Origin: Salinicoccus carnicancri Crm
GTDB taxonomy: Bacteria > Bacillota > Bacilli > Staphylococcales > Salinicoccaceae
NCBI RefSeq assembly: GCF_000330705.1
Contig: NZ_ANAM01000006.1
Span: 124,001-188,000, forward strand
Reading direction: 5' to 3'
DNA length: 64,000 nucleotides
The notes below the pieces were generated by a model. That model made no database searches. It was not told where the DNA came from and saw only the letters and a list, made by a program, of their open reading frames with translations. Position numbers and translations under genes: made by a program. Position 1 is the first letter of the stretch. The number at the start of each line of letters is the position of its first letter. Of the stretch, positions 31,397 through 42,061 are shown in pieces.

Positions 31397-33485
31397 TTAA
31401 TCCACGCTCCTCAATGTTTATAGATTCACTGCCTGACCTTGCAAGGATTACGACTTCGTAACCTTTTATATAAAAACTGTTTCTATAGATGGCTTTATCC
31501 GTATTCCGCTGATTGGAAAGCCTGATGCCGAATGCCTCATCACTTCCCAAGGAGAGTTCCGCCGAAGTCTCCGCCGGATTGATCAGAATCGTGAAATCAC
31601 TGTCCCTGTATCTGATTCTGGCCCCGAATACCCGGGGCATGCGGTCGAATGAAAGGAGAGTCACCGCTTTCTCCACGGATTCCCGGTCCTTCAGTCTGAA
31701 TACCGGTTCAGATTTTCTGAATGCAATGAGGGATTTCACAAATTCAATATTATCCTGATATCTGGCACGCCGGTTCCAGTCCATCCTGTTCAGCATGTCG
31801 CTCAGATTGTAAGTATTGCCGTGACCGAATTTGGTCCGGAAGAATTCCTGGCCGGCATGCAGAAACGGTGTGCCGAATGACAGAAGCACGAGCGCCGTGG
31901 CAAGCTGATGCTGGCTTTCAAGCACATACTGGCGTTTGCCGGAGGAATACCTCAGGCGGTCATATAATGTGTGGTTGTCATGGACTTCCACATAATTGAT
32001 GCTCATATCTGCGGAAAAATCTTCAAATGAGCCGGTGAACAATTTGCGGATTGCATCTATCCCTGCACCTTCACCATTCACATACCCTTTTGCAGCAAGC
32101 TCAAAATTAGCGCCTTTGACTGCATCCCTGAAATGATCGTTGAAAAAATGTATGGATGCGGGACGGTCCAAGGAATCTGGCAGTGTCTTTTTGGATTGAT
32201 CGAGCGCGGTCGGCAGATCCCATCCTTCACCGAGCAGAAATATTTCACGGTCCTGACGCCGGGCGATTTCTGCGACACCCTGCATCGTTTCGATATCGAG
32301 CGCGCCCATCAGGTCGAACCTGAAGCCGTCCACCCTGTAATGATCGAGCCAGAATGAGATGGTATCGTGGATGAATCGTCTTGCCATCAGCTTTTCAGAA
32401 GCAAAATCATTGCCCACGCCTGTGCCGTTTGACAGGGAAAGGTCGGCATTATGCCTGAAATAGTAGCCCGGGACAAGCTTTTCAAAACTGGAGTTTTCCA
32501 CTTCATAAACGTGGTTGAGCACCACATCGAGGATGACTTTCATGCCGTTTTCATGCACAGCTTTCACCAGTTCCTGCAATTCGAGCACCCGGATCAGCGG
32601 GTTGTTCGGATCGGTGGCATAACTGCCTTCAGGGACCATGAAGAACTTCGGGTCGTATCCCCAGTTATAGCTTTTCGAAGCATTGAGTTCATCGACGGTG
32701 GGAAAGTCATTGACAGGCATGAACTCGACATGGGTGATACCGAGTTCCTTCAAATAGTTGAGGCCGCTCGAAAGGCCGTGTTCTGTGAAGGCATATTCAG
32801 CCATCCCGGAATACTTCCCCCGGTGTTCTTTTTTCACCCCGCTGTTTTGGTGGACGGTCATATCCCGTATGTGTATTTCGTAGATGATGGCCCCATCATT
32901 TTGGGCATCAGGGACGGGATGTTTCCTGAAGCCCGGGTTAAGCCGTTCGAAATCAATTACCATGGCTTCCCGCGAGTTCGCTGATACACCTTTGACGTAG
33001 GGGTCGATGACGAAATGCGTCACATCATTATGGCTGACTTCGTAGTGGTAGTGACTGCCGTGGCAGTCTGAATGGACTGTAATTTCAAAATAGCCGCCCC
33101 TTTTTTCCATTTCCTTCACTTCGTTATCAAGCAGCAGACGGCAGATGACTGCGGTCGGCGCAAATACTCTGAACACCGTATGCGTTCCCGTGTAGGTTAC
33201 GCCCATTTCTTCGGCGGTCGAATACTTCATATCGAAATCGATGGAATGGATGTACGTTCCGTTAAGCAGCGGGTACATTCTCCCTTCATATTCTATATGG
33301 GAAAATTGATCGAGGCCGATATCCTCTTTATATTTCAGGCGGACCTGTCCGTCTGAAACCACTTCGCTTTCCCGCTCCAACAGCGCCCCGTCCTGCAGCA
33401 GATTTATATTCCCATAGTTCAATTCATGACCATCAAAAGGTCTGACTGTAATTTCATCAGATGAGTCAAGGTAGGCTCTGAGCAT
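31389..33485 (-). CDS. pulA: Type I pullulanase (glycogen/starch debranching, GH13)
   Basis: A 698-residue GH13 enzyme that hydrolyses alpha-1,6 branches. A CBM48-like N-terminal region (about residues 95-200) precedes the barrel. The type I pullulanase motif YNWGYDP is present, the nucleophile is in DGFRFDLMGALD (about 385-396), the acid/base in FLLGEGWD (about 417-424) and the third acid in VEVHDNHTLYDR (about 497-508). No signal peptide is visible, so it is probably intracellular, like B. subtilis AmyX (about 718 residues). Overlap with pgcA indicates one leftward unit. Confidence 0.93.
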   Translation of the reverse strand: MLRAYLDSSDEITVRPFDGHELNYGNINLLQDGALLERESEVVSDGQVRLKYKEDIGLDQFSHIEYEGRMYPLLNGTYIHSIDFDMKYSTAEEMGVTYTGTHTVFRVFAPTAVICRLLLDNEVKEMEKRGGYFEITVHSDCHGSHYHYEVSHNDVTHFVIDPYVKGVSANSREAMVIDFERLNPGFRKHPVPDAQNDGAIIYEIHIRDMTVHQNSGVKKEHRGKYSGMAEYAFTEHGLSSGLNYLKELGITHVEFMPVNDFPTVDELNASKSYNWGYDPKFFMVPEGSYATDPNNPLIRVLELQELVKAVHENGMKVILDVVLNHVYEVENSSFEKLVPGYYFRHNADLSLSNGTGVGNDFASEKLMARRFIHDTISFWLDHYRVDGFRFDLMGALDIETMQGVAEIARRQDREIFLLGEGWDLPTALDQSKKTLPDSLDRPASIHFFNDHFRDAVKGANFELAAKGYVNGEGAGIDAIRKLFTGSFEDFSADMSINYVEVHDNHTLYDRLRYSSGKRQYVLESQHQLATALVLLSFGTPFLHAGQEFFRTKFGHGNTYNLSDMLNRMDWNRRARYQDNIEFVKSLIAFRKSEPVFRLKDRESVEKAVTLLSFDRMPRVFGARIRYRDSDFTILINPAETSAELSLGSDEAFGIRLSNQRNTDKAIYRNSFYIKGYEVVILARSGSESINIEERGLNG

Positions 33486-33653
33486 AGATTCCCCACATCC
33501 CTTTTCAGGAGAGTATTTTAAACGGAATAATAAAAAATATTAATTTTTTGAAAATTTTGATAGAATTATATTAATACAGGTTTTTTCTTTCTGAACAGTA
33601 GTATACTTACGAATAAGGGTATAACTACAGTATAACCGAAAGGGGGGATTTTT
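33486..33653. promoter_or_regulatory. Divergent regulatory region between pulA and glgB
   Basis: This 168-base AT-rich gap must drive pulA-pgcA leftward and glgBCDA rightward. Several A/T-rich -10-like boxes (for example TATACT at 33602-33607 and TATAAC at 33619-33624) are present, but no pair with a convincing -35 at correct spacing was found. No CcpA cre site could be recognised by eye. Confidence 0.4.
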
Positions 33654-35582
33654 TTGAGCATAGATGACTTTGATCTCGACAAATATCTTTTCCATCAGGG
33701 GAATCATTACCATGCCTATGAATTTATGGGCGCCCATCCTGAGCCGGAAGGGAAAATACGATTCATCACATGGGCGCCGAAAGCGGATCATGTGCAGCTC
33801 GCGTGTGATGTGAATGACTACACCGGCAGGGGCATGGACTTTGAACGGCTGGGAGATAACGGCCTGTGGATATTCAGGAGCGGGGAATTGTCCATCGGTG
33901 ACACTTACAAATACAGGATCCACTTTGACGGAACTTCCCATCTCAAGTCAGACCCTTACGGCTTCTATCATGAAATTCGGCCGGCTACCGCAAGCATCAT
34001 CCATGCGGATGAATTCGAATTTACAGATGATGCCTGGCTCAACCGGCGCAGCGGCTCGAATGTCTACCGGTCTCCGATAAGCATATATGAAATGCATATG
34101 GGAACGTGGATGAAGCATGAGGTCACCGAAACAGAAGGACTTACAGATGATGAACTGACCGACCTTGCCCATTATTCCTACAGGGAAACGGCAGAGGAGC
34201 TGATTCCTTATCTCAGGGAGATGGGATACACCCACGTGGAGTTTCTGCCGCTTACAGAATACCCTTTTGACCTGTCATGGGGATACCAGGTGACGGGTTA
34301 CTTCTCTGCAACAAGCCGCTACGGTGACCCTGAAGGGCTGAAATTCCTGATCAATGAACTGCACCGGGCGGAGATAGGAGTGATCATGGATTACGTCCCC
34401 GCCCATTTTTGCAGGGATGACCATGGCCTGCGTCTGTTTGACGGCACACCAACCTACGAACATCCGGATCCGCGCATTGCGGATAAAAGACAGTGGGGGA
34501 CGCTGACATTCGACTACGGCCGCCCGGAAATCCAGTCATTCCTCATCTCGGCTGCGATGTTCTGGTTCAGGGAATTCCACGTGGACGGTCTCCGTATAGA
34601 TGCTGTGCACAGCATGATCGACCTGAACTTTGAAAATCATGAACCGCACGAGAAAATCTACAACAGTGACGGTACAGAGGTTAACAGAGAAGGTGTGAGT
34701 TTCCTGAAAAAGCTCAATACGGCGGTCTTCGCTTACGATGAATCACTGCTCATGATGGCGGAGGACTCTTCGGATACACCAATGGTAACCTCGCCTGTGG
34801 ATGCCGGAGGTCTGGGATTCAACTTCAAATGGGACCTGGGCTGGATGCATGACAGGCTCTCCTATATGGACAAGGATTTCAGCGACAGGGATTATTTCCA
34901 CAACCGTATGACGTTCTCTCTTGCCTATAAGTACCATGAAAACTATGTACTGCCATTGTCACATGATGAGGTGGTCCATGGAAAAAAATCCATTGTGGGG
35001 AAGATGTACGGGGACCAGTGGCAGCAGTTTGCCCAGGCACGTCTCCTGTACGGCAGCCAGGTGTCGGAGCCGGGCAAGCAGCTTTTATTCATGGGACAGG
35101 AAATCGGAATGTATCATGAATGGAAGGACAAAGAGCAGGTCGATTGGCATCTGCTGGACTATCCCTATCACCGGACACTGAAAAGATATGTGCAGTCACT
35201 GAACGGGCTCTACAGGGCTAATCCCGAATTCTACAGGGCAGATTATGATCCGGACGGGTTCAGGTGGCTCGTTGTCGATGACAAAGTACATTCTGTCTTC
35301 AGCTACGTGAGACGGTCGGGTGCGGAATTCAAAGTCTGCATACTGAATTACAGGCCGGTTGCTTACCATGATTTTAAAATTCCAGTACCGTCACCGGGCA
35401 CGTACAGGGAAGTATTCAACAGTGACAGTACGGAATTTTCCGGTTCCGGTGTAACGAATCCCGGCCGGCATTTCAGCTTCGATGAACACCATATCAGGGA
35501 AAATCAGCATATAAAGGTTACGGTGGCACCTCTGGCGTTCCAAGTATTCGAAATAGAAAATAATCCAGATGGAGGTTTTTAA
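33654..35582 (+). CDS. glgB: 1,4-alpha-glucan branching enzyme GlgB
   Basis: A 642-residue GH13 enzyme that creates alpha-1,6 branches in glycogen. A CBM48 domain (about residues 20-105, with YEFMGAHPE) precedes the catalytic barrel; catalytic acids are in [11 protein letters not shown] (about 310-320), LMMAEDSSD (about 365-373) and [11 protein letters not shown] (about 434-444). Length is normal for B. subtilis-type GlgB. The start is TTG, with GGGGGGA ending 6 bases upstream. It is the first gene of the rightward glgBCDA unit. Confidence 0.95.
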   Translation: MSIDDFDLDKYLFHQGNHYHAYEFMGAHPEPEGKIRFITWAPKADHVQLACDVNDYTGRGMDFERLGDNGLWIFRSGELSIGDTYKYRIHFDGTSHLKSDPYGFYHEIRPATASIIHADEFEFTDDAWLNRRSGSNVYRSPISIYEMHMGTWMKHEVTETEGLTDDELTDLAHYSYRETAEELIPYLREMGYTHVEFLPLTEYPFDLSWGYQVTGYFSATSRYGDPEGLKFLINELHRAEIGVIMDYVPAHFCRDDHGLRLFDGTPTYEHPDPRIADKRQWGTLTFDYGRPEIQSFLISAAMFWFREFHVDGLRIDAVHSMIDLNFENHEPHEKIYNSDGTEVNREGVSFLKKLNTAVFAYDESLLMMAEDSSDTPMVTSPVDAGGLGFNFKWDLGWMHDRLSYMDKDFSDRDYFHNRMTFSLAYKYHENYVLPLSHDEVVHGKKSIVGKMYGDQWQQFAQARLLYGSQVSEPGKQLLFMGQEIGMYHEWKDKEQVDWHLLDYPYHRTLKRYVQSLNGLYRANPEFYRADYDPDGFRWLVVDDKVHSVFSYVRRSGAEFKVCILNYRPVAYHDFKIPVPSPGTYREVFNSDSTEFSGSGVTNPGRHFSFDEHHIRENQHIKVTVAPLAFQVFEIENNPDGGF

Positions 35583-35583
35583 T

Positions 35584-36741
35584 ATGACGTCCAAAGTTGT
35601 AGCCATGCTTTTGGCCGGAGGAAAGGGAACAAGGCTTGGGGAATTGACAAAAGACCTTGCAAAACCGGCAGTCCCGTTCGGCGGCAAGTACAGGATCATC
35701 GACTTTACGATGAGCAACCTGGCCAACTCGGGTATTTCGACGGTCGGAGTGGTGGTGCAGTACTCCCCGCTCATGCTCAATAAACACATCGGTATCGGCA
35801 AGCCGTGGGGACTGGAGAGGCAGACCGGTGGTGTCAGTGTACTTGCACCCTTCTCTGATAAGGGGGGAGGTTCATGGTTTTCCGGGACAGCGGATGCCAT
35901 CGTCAAAAATTTGAAGTATGTCGAACAGTTCGAACCGGATGAGCTGCTGATACTGAGCGGTGATCATGTATATCAGATGGATTATACGAAAATGCTTGAC
36001 TTCCACAGGTCCAGGGGAGCGGATGCGACAATTTCGGTCATTGAAGTTCCGATGGAGGAAGCGGACCGTTTTGGCATTCTGAATACCAATGAAGACTTCA
36101 GCATCTATGAATTTGATGAGAAGCCCGAAAATCCGAAAAACAATCTTGCTTCCATGGGGATCTATATTTTCAGATGGGATATTATAAGGTCATATCTTCT
36201 CGAGGATGAAAAGGATGAATTGAGCGATCACGATTTCGGCAAGAATATCATACCGAAAATGCTTTTGGATGAGAGGCGTTTATTCGCCTACAGATTCGTC
36301 GGCTACTGGAAGGATGTCGGAACTGTTACCAGTTACTGGGAAGCGAACATGGATCTCCTCAAGGAGGATTTCCAGACGCTGCTCAGGTCCAATTCATGGG
36401 CGACTTATCCGAATGAAGAGAACAGGCCGCCGGAATATATAGGAGAGACTGCTGAAGTCACCAATTCGCTGATTTCCTCCGGTTCCTTCATAGAGGGCAG
36501 AATCGAAGATTCAGTCCTGTTCACAGGCGTCAGGACATGCGGGGGCACGGAAGTGAAATCTTCCATCATACTGCCTGATGCCGTGATTGGCAATAATGTC
36601 ATACTGGAGCGGGTCATTGTGACCACCGGACTCAGGGTGCCGGCGGGGACCGTGGTGCGGGCGGCTGGTGATGACCCCGTTGTATTGAGTGAAGGCACTT
36701 TGGGAGACTATCTGCATAAGGGGGGCGGAAAAAATGAATAG
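35584..36741 (+). CDS. glgC: Glucose-1-phosphate adenylyltransferase, catalytic subunit GlgC
   Basis: A 385-residue ADP-glucose pyrophosphorylase, the committed step of glycogen synthesis. The nucleotide loop [15 protein letters not shown] (about residues 8-22), the catalytic aspartate in [11 protein letters not shown] (about 123-133) and FDEKPENPK (about 178-186, sugar phosphate lysine) are intact. A left-handed beta-helix follows at about 285-380. ATG 35584 has GGAGG 6 bases upstream, better than an in-frame ATG at 35569 inside glgB. It overlaps glgD by 8 bases. Confidence 0.95.
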   Translation: MTSKVVAMLLAGGKGTRLGELTKDLAKPAVPFGGKYRIIDFTMSNLANSGISTVGVVVQYSPLMLNKHIGIGKPWGLERQTGGVSVLAPFSDKGGGSWFSGTADAIVKNLKYVEQFEPDELLILSGDHVYQMDYTKMLDFHRSRGADATISVIEVPMEEADRFGILNTNEDFSIYEFDEKPENPKNNLASMGIYIFRWDIIRSYLLEDEKDELSDHDFGKNIIPKMLLDERRLFAYRFVGYWKDVGTVTSYWEANMDLLKEDFQTLLRSNSWATYPNEENRPPEYIGETAEVTNSLISSGSFIEGRIEDSVLFTGVRTCGGTEVKSSIILPDAVIGNNVILERVIVTTGLRVPAGTVVRAAGDDPVVLSEGTLGDYLHKGGGKNE

Positions 36742-37840
36742 AGATGTCCTTGGACTGGTGAATCTGCAAGCGGAACAGGATGACCTGGATGAGCTGACAT
36801 ATTTCAGAAGCGGAGGCTCTGTGCCGTTCATGGGAAGATATCGACTGATTGATTTCGCATTGACAAACATGTCTCACTCCGGCATAAAGACTGTCGGTGT
36901 ATTCGCCGGCAATAAATTCAGATCGCTGCTCGATCATCTGAGCCGCAAGGAGGACTTCGGTTTCGAGGGCAGGAACTCGAGGATATTCATCCTGCCCCCG
37001 GATTGGAACGATCCTTCGGACATTTCAGAAGGGGACCTGAGGCACTTCCATAACCACTGGGACCTGTTCGACCGTTTCAAAGGCGACCACGTCATGGTTA
37101 CGGGCTCGCAGTTCATTACGAACACCAATTGCAGGGGGGCAATCCGGTATCATAAAGAGCAGGATAATGATATCACCTTCATCGCAGAGAGGCGGCCGCA
37201 GGAAGACATCCCCGGCGCACCGGCCCTGAAAATCCTGACGGAGGGAGACAGTCTTACCGGTTTCAACAATAGCAGTGATCACAATCATATCTATACGGGT
37301 ATTTTCATAATCAAAAAGCAGGTACTGCTCGACATAGTGCGCTACTGCATCGACAACTACAAAACGAATCTGTTCCACAACGGCATCCGTGAGCAGCTGG
37401 ACCGCTTCCGTACCGGCTATTTTGACATTGAAGGGTCGACCTATTATTTCCATAATGTCCAGGCATATTTCAAAAACAGCATGTCGCTGCTCGTCAAGGA
37501 GAGGTACCAGGATTTCTTCCATGGCGAAAACCTTGTAAAAACGAAGATCAGTACAAACCCGCCGGCGTTGTACAAGAAGGGCAGTGATGTAAAATCTTCA
37601 ATTGTCGCCAACGGTGTAGTGATTGAAGGCAAGGTGGAATCCTCGGTCATTTCCAGAAATGCGGCGATTGGAGAAGGGGCAACCGTCAAAAACTCAGTGG
37701 TATTTGCGAATTGTTCGATCGGCCGGGGGGCATACCTGGAAAATGTAATATTGGATAAAGGCGTGACTATTACAGAAGACCGCAGACTCATTGGTTCAGA
37801 AGATAAACCGTACATCGTTGCGAAGCGGTCCACGATTTAA
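36734..37840 (+). CDS. glgD: Glucose-1-phosphate adenylyltransferase, GlgD subunit
   Basis: A 368-residue homologue of GlgC that forms heterotetramers with it in Bacillus and Geobacillus. The fold-specific [18 protein letters not shown] segment (about residues 33-50) and the C-terminal beta-helix (about 275-365) align with GlgC. The N-terminal glycine-rich GGxGTRL loop is replaced by [16 protein letters not shown], so it is expected to be poorly active and to act as a modulatory subunit. ATG 36734 follows AAGGGGGGCGG. Confidence 0.92.
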   Translation: MNRDVLGLVNLQAEQDDLDELTYFRSGGSVPFMGRYRLIDFALTNMSHSGIKTVGVFAGNKFRSLLDHLSRKEDFGFEGRNSRIFILPPDWNDPSDISEGDLRHFHNHWDLFDRFKGDHVMVTGSQFITNTNCRGAIRYHKEQDNDITFIAERRPQEDIPGAPALKILTEGDSLTGFNNSSDHNHIYTGIFIIKKQVLLDIVRYCIDNYKTNLFHNGIREQLDRFRTGYFDIEGSTYYFHNVQAYFKNSMSLLVKERYQDFFHGENLVKTKISTNPPALYKKGSDVKSSIVANGVVIEGKVESSVISRNAAIGEGATVKNSVVFANCSIGRGAYLENVILDKGVTITEDRRLIGSEDKPYIVAKRSTI

Positions 37841-37860
37841 AAGAAGGAGGCGGCAGTTAC

Positions 37861-39267
37861 ATGAAACATGTGCTTTTTGCAGCGAGTGAATGCACTCCGT
37901 TTATAAAGTCCGGGGGGCTGGCGGATGTCGCCGGCAGTCTGCCCCAGGCACTGGCAGAACAGGGGATGGGAGTTTCTGTCATACTGCCGCTCTACAAGGA
38001 GATCATAGAGTCCGGTTACCGTCCTGATATGGAGGAAGTCATTGTCTTCAGCACCCCGGTAGGCTGGCGCAACCAGTATACGCGAATACTGAAGCTTAAT
38101 GACCGGGGTGTCGACTACTATTTTGTCGACAATGAATACTATTTCAACCGTGACGGTCTGTACGGCTATGTCGATGACGGCGAGCGATTCATCTTTTTCT
38201 CCAGTGCAATCATAGAGTTCATGTACCGCACAGAAGAACATTTCGACGTGCTGCACTGCCATGACTGGCAGACCGGTGCCGCTGTAGCGATCGGCAGCAT
38301 CAAACGGCCGCATCCTGGGATGAAGACGGTCTATACGATCCATAACATAAAATATCAGGGATGGTTCGAACATTCAGGATTCGGGGAAATGCTCGATCTC
38401 GGCATGGAACATTTTGCAGGATTTGAATGGCGCGGGATGATGAACATGATGAAGGCGGCAATCTATCATGCGGATATTATAACGACGGTTTCGCAAACAT
38501 ATGTGGATGAAATTCTTACCCCCTTTTTCGGAGAAGGGCTGGAAACGGTGCTTGCCGACAGGCGCGGCGATCTGTACGGCATCCTCAACGGTCTGGACAC
38601 AAAGGGCTATGATCCGCTCTCGGATCCTGCCATCAGCTCGCACTTCAGCTCTTCACGCGCCGGCAAACTGGAGAATAAGACAGCCATGCAGGGAGCGCTT
38701 GGATTCAAAGTGGATGAACGCATACCGATGTATGGCATCGTCACCCGGCTTGTTGCCCAAAAAGGGCTGGACCTCATCAGACACATCATGCATGGATTTC
38801 TTGAATCAGACGTCCAGCTTGTGGTCCTCGGCTCCGGTGATACTGAATATGAAGAGTATTTCAGGTCACTTGAAGCGCGTTTCCCCGGGAAAGTCCACGT
38901 TAAAGTCGGTTTCAGTGAACCATTCGCCAGGAGAATCTATGCCTCGGGTGACTTCTTCATCATGCCGAGCCTTTTTGAACCATGCGGTCTCGGCCAGCTG
39001 ATTGCGATCCGCTATTTGAGTGCGCCGATCGTAAGGGAGACCGGGGGGCTGAAGGACACAGTCATACCGTATGATGAATATGACCATACAGGGAACGGCC
39101 TGTCATTTGCCAATTACAATGCGCATGAATTGCTGGACAGGCTCGAGTACAGCCTGAGATTGTACAGGATGCCGGAACATATGGATGCACTGTGCAGGAA
39201 CATGGCGGCTTCCGACTACAGTTGGGCGGCTTCCGCACAGCACTATGTGGAATTGTATGATAAATGA
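37861..39267 (+). CDS. glgA: Glycogen synthase GlgA (GT5)
   Basis: A 468-residue retaining glucosyltransferase that extends alpha-1,4 glucan from ADP-glucose. The N-terminal ADP-glucose motif is KSGGLADVAGSLPQAL (about residues 19-34), and the C-terminal catalytic region carries VTRLVAQKGLDLI (about 296-308) and PSLFEPCGLGQL (about 368-379). Length is close to the family norm of about 480. In B. subtilis a glycogen phosphorylase gene glgP follows; here there is none, and the next gene faces the other way. Confidence 0.95.
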   Translation: MKHVLFAASECTPFIKSGGLADVAGSLPQALAEQGMGVSVILPLYKEIIESGYRPDMEEVIVFSTPVGWRNQYTRILKLNDRGVDYYFVDNEYYFNRDGLYGYVDDGERFIFFSSAIIEFMYRTEEHFDVLHCHDWQTGAAVAIGSIKRPHPGMKTVYTIHNIKYQGWFEHSGFGEMLDLGMEHFAGFEWRGMMNMMKAAIYHADIITTVSQTYVDEILTPFFGEGLETVLADRRGDLYGILNGLDTKGYDPLSDPAISSHFSSSRAGKLENKTAMQGALGFKVDERIPMYGIVTRLVAQKGLDLIRHIMHGFLESDVQLVVLGSGDTEYEEYFRSLEARFPGKVHVKVGFSEPFARRIYASGDFFIMPSLFEPCGLGQLIAIRYLSAPIVRETGGLKDTVIPYDEYDHTGNGLSFANYNAHELLDRLEYSLRLYRMPEHMDALCRNMAASDYSWAASAQHYVELYDK

Positions 39268-39320
39268 AGCGGTGCCTCCTCATTGAGAGGGATTGCCTTC
39301 GCCAAAGGGGTACCCTGCCA

Positions 39321-39356
39321 AAAATTAAAAAATACGGACCGTAATCGGCCCGTATA
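39321..39356 (-). terminator. Terminator downstream of rqcH (leftward)
   Basis: Read on the minus strand, ATACGGGCC pairs with GGTCCGTAT around GATTAC-type loop sequence (plus coordinates 39332-39355) and is followed by TTTTTTAATTTT. It closes rqcH transcription. A plus-strand terminator for glgA was not obvious in this gap. Confidence 0.8.
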
Positions 39357-39369
39357 TCCATGATGGAGT

Positions 39370-41067
39370 TCATTTCACTGCCATGCTGTCGACTTTTTTC
39401 TTCTCGGGGGTCACGAACACAGTCTGCTGGTCTGTATATGTGACAAATCCGGGTTTGGCCCCGCTGATCTTGTGTACATGCCTGATTTCTGTGAAATCGA
39501 CGGGTACGGATTCGGATTCCTTCGCCTTTGAGAAGTAGGAGGCAAGCATGGCGGCCTCCAGTATGTCCTGCTCTTCGATCTGACCAGGTGGATGGGTAAG
39601 GACGACATGTGAGCCGGGAATGTCTTTTGTATGGAACCACAGGTGGTTGTTCTGTGCTTTCCTCGATGTCAGATAATCGTTCTGCTTGTTGTTCTTGCCC
39701 ACCAGCACGTCCAGACCATTGGTTGTCCGGAACTGGTGCAGCTGGATATGACGGTTCTTCTTTTTCTTCCCTCTGTTCTTTCTCGCCTTGATGATTCCCT
39801 GTTCATACAGTTCGTCACGGATTTCACCGACCTCCTCTTCTGTTGTGATCTCTTCCATCTGATGGAGCAGGTTCGAGAAGTACTCCATATCCATACGCGC
39901 CTGGTCGAGCTGCTTTGCCGCCTCGCTTTCACGCTTTTTCAGCTTGTTGTACCTGCTGTAGTATTTCTGGGCATTGTCACTCGGTGAAATATCCGGGTCG
40001 AGTGGTATGGTGGCTTCTCCGCCTGTGTAATAGTCGAGAACCGTAACGGAATCCTGGTGTGGCTGCACCTGATGCATGTAGGCGGTGAGCAGTTCCCCGT
40101 ATTTCTGATGTACATCTTTCTCAGCCGCTTCCCCCAGGTCTCCCTTCAGTTTTTCTATCTTCCGCTCCGTGCGCTCATATTCCCGGCTGATGACATTCAG
40201 GTAATCATTCGCCTTCTGCTTGATCAGTGCAGTCTGGTAGCGGTTGTGATAGTAATGGTCCGCGAGCTCAGACAGCGTACCGAAAGTTTCAGAGGGTTCC
40301 CCGAGATGCCCAAGGGGTGTATGATAAAATGTCTCGCTGCCGCCCCCCTCATAAAGGGAGGGGCGGATTTCCCCGGCCTTGGCGAGTGTCTCCCTGACTG
40401 CCGGCACGATATTCCGTATGTTGAAGTGCCCGGCGTTGTACTCGATTTCCCGGACGAACAACGGACTGAATCCCTCAACGGCGGCAAGGATCTGCCTGCT
40501 CACCTTGCCGCTGTTGAAATCAATACGGGAAGGCAGCTTTTCTATTTCCTCCGTCCTCGGATTGAGCTTTTCCGCCGTCGGGGGTGCCTTGTATGCGAAC
40601 CCCGGCATGATCGTGCGGGCATTGTTGTTTGGTGTCAGGTGCTTGATGCCTTCCAATATATTATATTGTTCATCGGTGATGATGATGTTCGAGTGCCTGC
40701 CCATGATCTCGAGGATGAGTATGCGCCCGACGTCATCCCCGATCTCATTGCGGGACTGGATATGGAATTCCACCCGCCGGTCGTTGCCGATCTGCCGGAT
40801 GCTTTTGATGATGCCGCCTTCGATATGTTTTCTCGCGACGCGCAGGAACATCGGCGGGTCGAACGGGAATTCATACTTCTGATGCGTCAGATGGAAACGT
40901 GCATACATCGGGTGTGCACTGATCAGGAGATTATGATTTGCCCGCTGCGAGCGGATTTTGAGTATAAGGGATGTATCATCCATCTGCTGGATCTTATTGA
41001 TCTTGCCTTTTTCCAATATTGAAAGTTCGTCGGTGAGTGCATGGACAAAGTTGCCGTCAAATGCCAT
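39370..41067 (-). CDS. rqcH: Ribosome quality control factor RqcH (NEMF/NFACT family, FbpA-like)
   Basis: A 565-residue NFACT protein. It binds obstructed 50S subunits and directs addition of alanine tails to stalled chains, marking them for degradation; older annotation calls it a fibronectin-binding protein. The order is NFACT-N (about residues 1-180, starting MAFDGNFVHALTDEL), a helix-hairpin-helix region, a long coiled coil (about 280-430, with paired heptads) and NFACT-R with LWFHTKDIPGSHVVL (about 475-489). It is transcribed against its neighbours and divergent from gmk, as in staphylococci. Confidence 0.93.
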   Translation of the reverse strand: MAFDGNFVHALTDELSILEKGKINKIQQMDDTSLILKIRSQRANHNLLISAHPMYARFHLTHQKYEFPFDPPMFLRVARKHIEGGIIKSIRQIGNDRRVEFHIQSRNEIGDDVGRILILEIMGRHSNIIITDEQYNILEGIKHLTPNNNARTIMPGFAYKAPPTAEKLNPRTEEIEKLPSRIDFNSGKVSRQILAAVEGFSPLFVREIEYNAGHFNIRNIVPAVRETLAKAGEIRPSLYEGGGSETFYHTPLGHLGEPSETFGTLSELADHYYHNRYQTALIKQKANDYLNVISREYERTERKIEKLKGDLGEAAEKDVHQKYGELLTAYMHQVQPHQDSVTVLDYYTGGEATIPLDPDISPSDNAQKYYSRYNKLKKRESEAAKQLDQARMDMEYFSNLLHQMEEITTEEEVGEIRDELYEQGIIKARKNRGKKKKNRHIQLHQFRTTNGLDVLVGKNNKQNDYLTSRKAQNNHLWFHTKDIPGSHVVLTHPPGQIEEQDILEAAMLASYFSKAKESESVPVDFTEIRHVHKISGAKPGFVTYTDQQTVFVTPEKKKVDSMAVK

Positions 41068-41826
<759 letters not shown>

Positions 41827-41827
<1 letters not shown>

Positions 41828-42021
41828 TGCTTTACCCATCAATCCATGAACTGAAAAAGAATGTCGATTCCAAATATCTCGTCGTGACCATGGCTGCCAA
41901 ACGCGCACGACACCTGCAGGATGAACCCGAAGATCTGATTTTGGATGAGTATAAGACACTCAAGACTGTAAGTCGGGCTTTAGAGGAAATCGCAGAAAAC
42001 AAAGTGACAGAACAACGCTAG
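41827..42021 (+). CDS. rpoZ: RNA polymerase omega subunit
   Basis: A 64-residue protein. [27 protein letters not shown] matches the omega fold that binds the beta-prime subunit (shown here as a short recognised region at residues 4-30). Length agrees with Bacillota omega proteins (about 65-72). It overlaps gmk by one base, and a terminator hairpin begins at its stop codon. Confidence 0.94.
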
Positions 42022-42047
42022 CTGACAATTCATTGTCAGCTTTTTTT
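42020..42047 (+). terminator. Terminator after rpoZ
   Basis: AGCTGACAA (42020-42028) pairs exactly with TTGTCAGCT (42033-42041) around TTCA, followed by a T run. The first base lies in the rpoZ stop codon. coaBC begins only 15 bases later with no visible promoter, so partial read-through into coaBC is likely. Confidence 0.9.
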
Positions 42048-42061
42048 AAAGAGGTGAGGAC

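Noticed and set aside
33500-33535. A sigma-B-like pair (GTTTAA and GGGATG) on the minus strand before pulA
   Set aside because: The spacer is 16 bases, longer than expected, and the -10-like part would lie only about 12 bases from the start codon, where it also serves as the ribosome site.
40057-41022. A 321-codon plus-strand frame inside rqcH
   Set aside because: It lies wholly opposite the NFACT protein, which has all its domains; no ribosome site or known fold.
39370-41067. Fibronectin-binding surface adhesin
   Set aside because: The FbpA name is historical. The protein has no signal peptide or wall anchor and has the NFACT domain order of RqcH.
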